The notes under the pieces: model-generated
The model's input: only the letters and a program-made list of their open reading frames with translations
The model's database searches: none
Told to the model about the DNA's origin: nothing
Shown here: piece after piece, positions 4,997 to 5,596 of the stretch
Numbering within the stretch: position 1 is the first letter of the stretch
Layout: the number at the start of each line of letters is the position of its first letter
Assembly: GCA_937968035.1 (NCBI GenBank)
Contig: CALBTS010000777.1
Location: 1-5,596, forward strand
Length of the DNA stretch: 5,596 nt
Direction: 5' to 3'
From: an uncultured Methanomethylovorans sp.
Lineage (GTDB): Archaea; Halobacteriota; Methanosarcinia; Methanosarcinales; Methanosarcinaceae
Translations under genes and position numbers: made by a program

Positions 4997-5452
4997 CTAG
5001 ATATATCCGTTATCAGCCAGGCTATAATACCCATCATTTGTAATAATGAGATGATCCAGCAAAGTAATGTCATGTATGATTGCTGCTTCCTTAAGCTTGC
5101 TGGTGATCTTAATATCAGCCTCACTAGGCTCAATATTACCACTAGGGTGATTATGGCACAGTATAATTCCTGATGCATTTGCTTTCAATGCATACTGCAA
5201 TATTATCCTGACGTCAGTAACAGTACCAGAAATACCTCCCTGTGATATCTGAGCAATACCCAGGACTTTGTTGGCTCTGTTCAACAGCATCAGCTTACAC
5301 TCTTCATAAAGTTCAATGGTTTCTTCATCCCAGGACTCCCTGAATAACTCCAGGGCACCAGCAGAACAGCGTACCTGTGGCCTGTCTGATGCACTGACCT
5401 TGCTTGAATACTTCAATCTTAATTCTGCAATATTGTTGTCGTTTGTTTTCAT
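4997..5452 (-). CDS. radC: RadC-like JAB/MPN+ domain protein (short, mobile-element type)
   Basis: The 151-residue product carries the RadC-type JAB/MPN+ (JAMM) metalloprotease-like fold. The zinc-binding signature H100-N-H102-P-S-G is followed by P109-S110 and D113, and by the conserved L-L-D-H-L-I-I segment at 131-137. Upstream, residues 50-90 match the usual core (L-x-L-L-N-R-A-N-K-V-L-G, then G-T-V-T-D-V-R and A-L-K-A-N-A-S-G-I-I-L). It lacks the N-terminal helix-hairpin-helix part of chromosomal RadC (about 220 residues). Such short forms are common on conjugative elements, plasmids and islands of Bacteroidota. A DNA-repair role for RadC is not established and the activity is unknown. 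The ATG at 5452 starts about 33 nt after the hairpin at 5486-5508, so its promoter may lie upstream of that hairpin. Confidence 0.9.
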   Translation of the reverse strand: MKTNDNNIAELRLKYSSKVSASDRPQVRCSAGALELFRESWDEETIELYEECKLMLLNRANKVLGIAQISQGGISGTVTDVRIILQYALKANASGIILCHNHPSGNIEPSEADIKITSKLKEAAIIHDITLLDHLIITNDGYYSLADNGYI

Positions 5453-5477
5453 TGTTTATTGATTATTGGTTAATAGG

Positions 5478-5508
5478 AATAAGAAAACCCAGGCATTAAA
5501 CCTGGGTT
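5478..5508 (-). terminator. Intrinsic terminator or attenuator just upstream of the radC-like gene
   Basis: A perfect 8-bp stem AACCCAGG/CCTGGGTT (5486-5493/5501-5508) with a seven-base loop is followed on the minus strand by TTCTTATT. It would end a transcript entering from beyond the right edge. Because only about 33 nt separate it from the start codon at 5452, it could also attenuate radC transcription. Confidence 0.7.
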
Positions 5509-5596
5509 GAATAGTTAATATACTGTATTATAATGTGTTAACGATAGTGTTTCATAAAGTGTGTCTGGCGTAGTCAAAAGAAAAGGTCTTCTGATT
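5509..5596 (-). other. Right edge: possible 3' end of a minus-strand gene
   Basis: The terminator at 5478-5508 implies a minus-strand gene to the right. Two frames stay open from the edge: one has 26 codons to TAA at 5515-5517 and ends just 7 nt before the terminator stem; the other has 14 codons to TGA at 5552-5554. The first has the better spacing, but the fragment is too short to prove coding or suggest a function. Confidence 0.25.

Noticed and set aside
4987..5178. Minus-strand open frame of 63 codons overlapping radC
   Set aside because: It reads the same DNA in another frame; the radC frame contains the diagnostic H-N-H-P-S-G motif.
1..5596. CRISPR array, transposase, integrase or complete known defence system
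   Set aside because: There are no regularly spaced direct repeats, and no product carries transposase, recombinase, nuclease or helicase motifs.

Overview
The window looks like an accessory region of a Bacteroidota chromosome (Cytophagales/Chitinophagales/Flavobacteria-like; genus not resolvable). The evidence is the AT-rich sequence, ATG starts with little or no Shine-Dalgarno, a tRNA-Gln with no encoded CCA, and four exported proteins whose signal peptides end in A-Q or G-Q, a common Bacteroidota pattern. All protein genes lie on the minus strand; only the tRNA is on the plus strand.

Layout, left to right. (1) 1-106: the 3' part of a tRNA-Gln(UUG) and an intrinsic terminator. (2) 135-1716: four tightly packed small genes (gaps 14-25 nt), probably one minus-strand operon. 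In transcription order they encode an exported protein, a two-helix membrane protein, a second exported protein and a cytosolic double-zinc-ribbon protein. None has a function I can name. (3) 1726-2156: a 431-nt gene-free stretch with a set of nested inverted repeats (1748-1902), which would form the operon leader, and a large hairpin terminator (1996-2076) for the next gene upstream. (4) 2157-2984: a zinc-ribbon / TerB-like / PH-like protein of a recognisable but uncharacterised type. (5) 3090-3569 and 3778-4683: two exported repeat proteins, one with three W-Q-x-Q repeats and one a YwqK/MORN-like protein. They are separated by a long imperfect inverted-repeat element (3635-3766) that resembles an integron attC-like or Bacteroidota intergenic repeat. 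A similar half-site lies just upstream of the second gene (4707-4724). (6) 4997-5452: a short RadC-like JAB/MPN+ protein of the kind found on mobile elements, preceded by a hairpin terminator.

The tRNA 3' end, the radC-like gene, the run of small orphan exported genes and the intergenic palindromes all fit a genomic island or cassette-like variable region next to a tRNA. No integrase, transposase or second att copy lies inside the window, so this is inference. The strongest candidates for something undescribed are the structured leader at 1748-1902 and the cassette-like arrangement around 3635-4724. No complete known defence or secretion system is visible.
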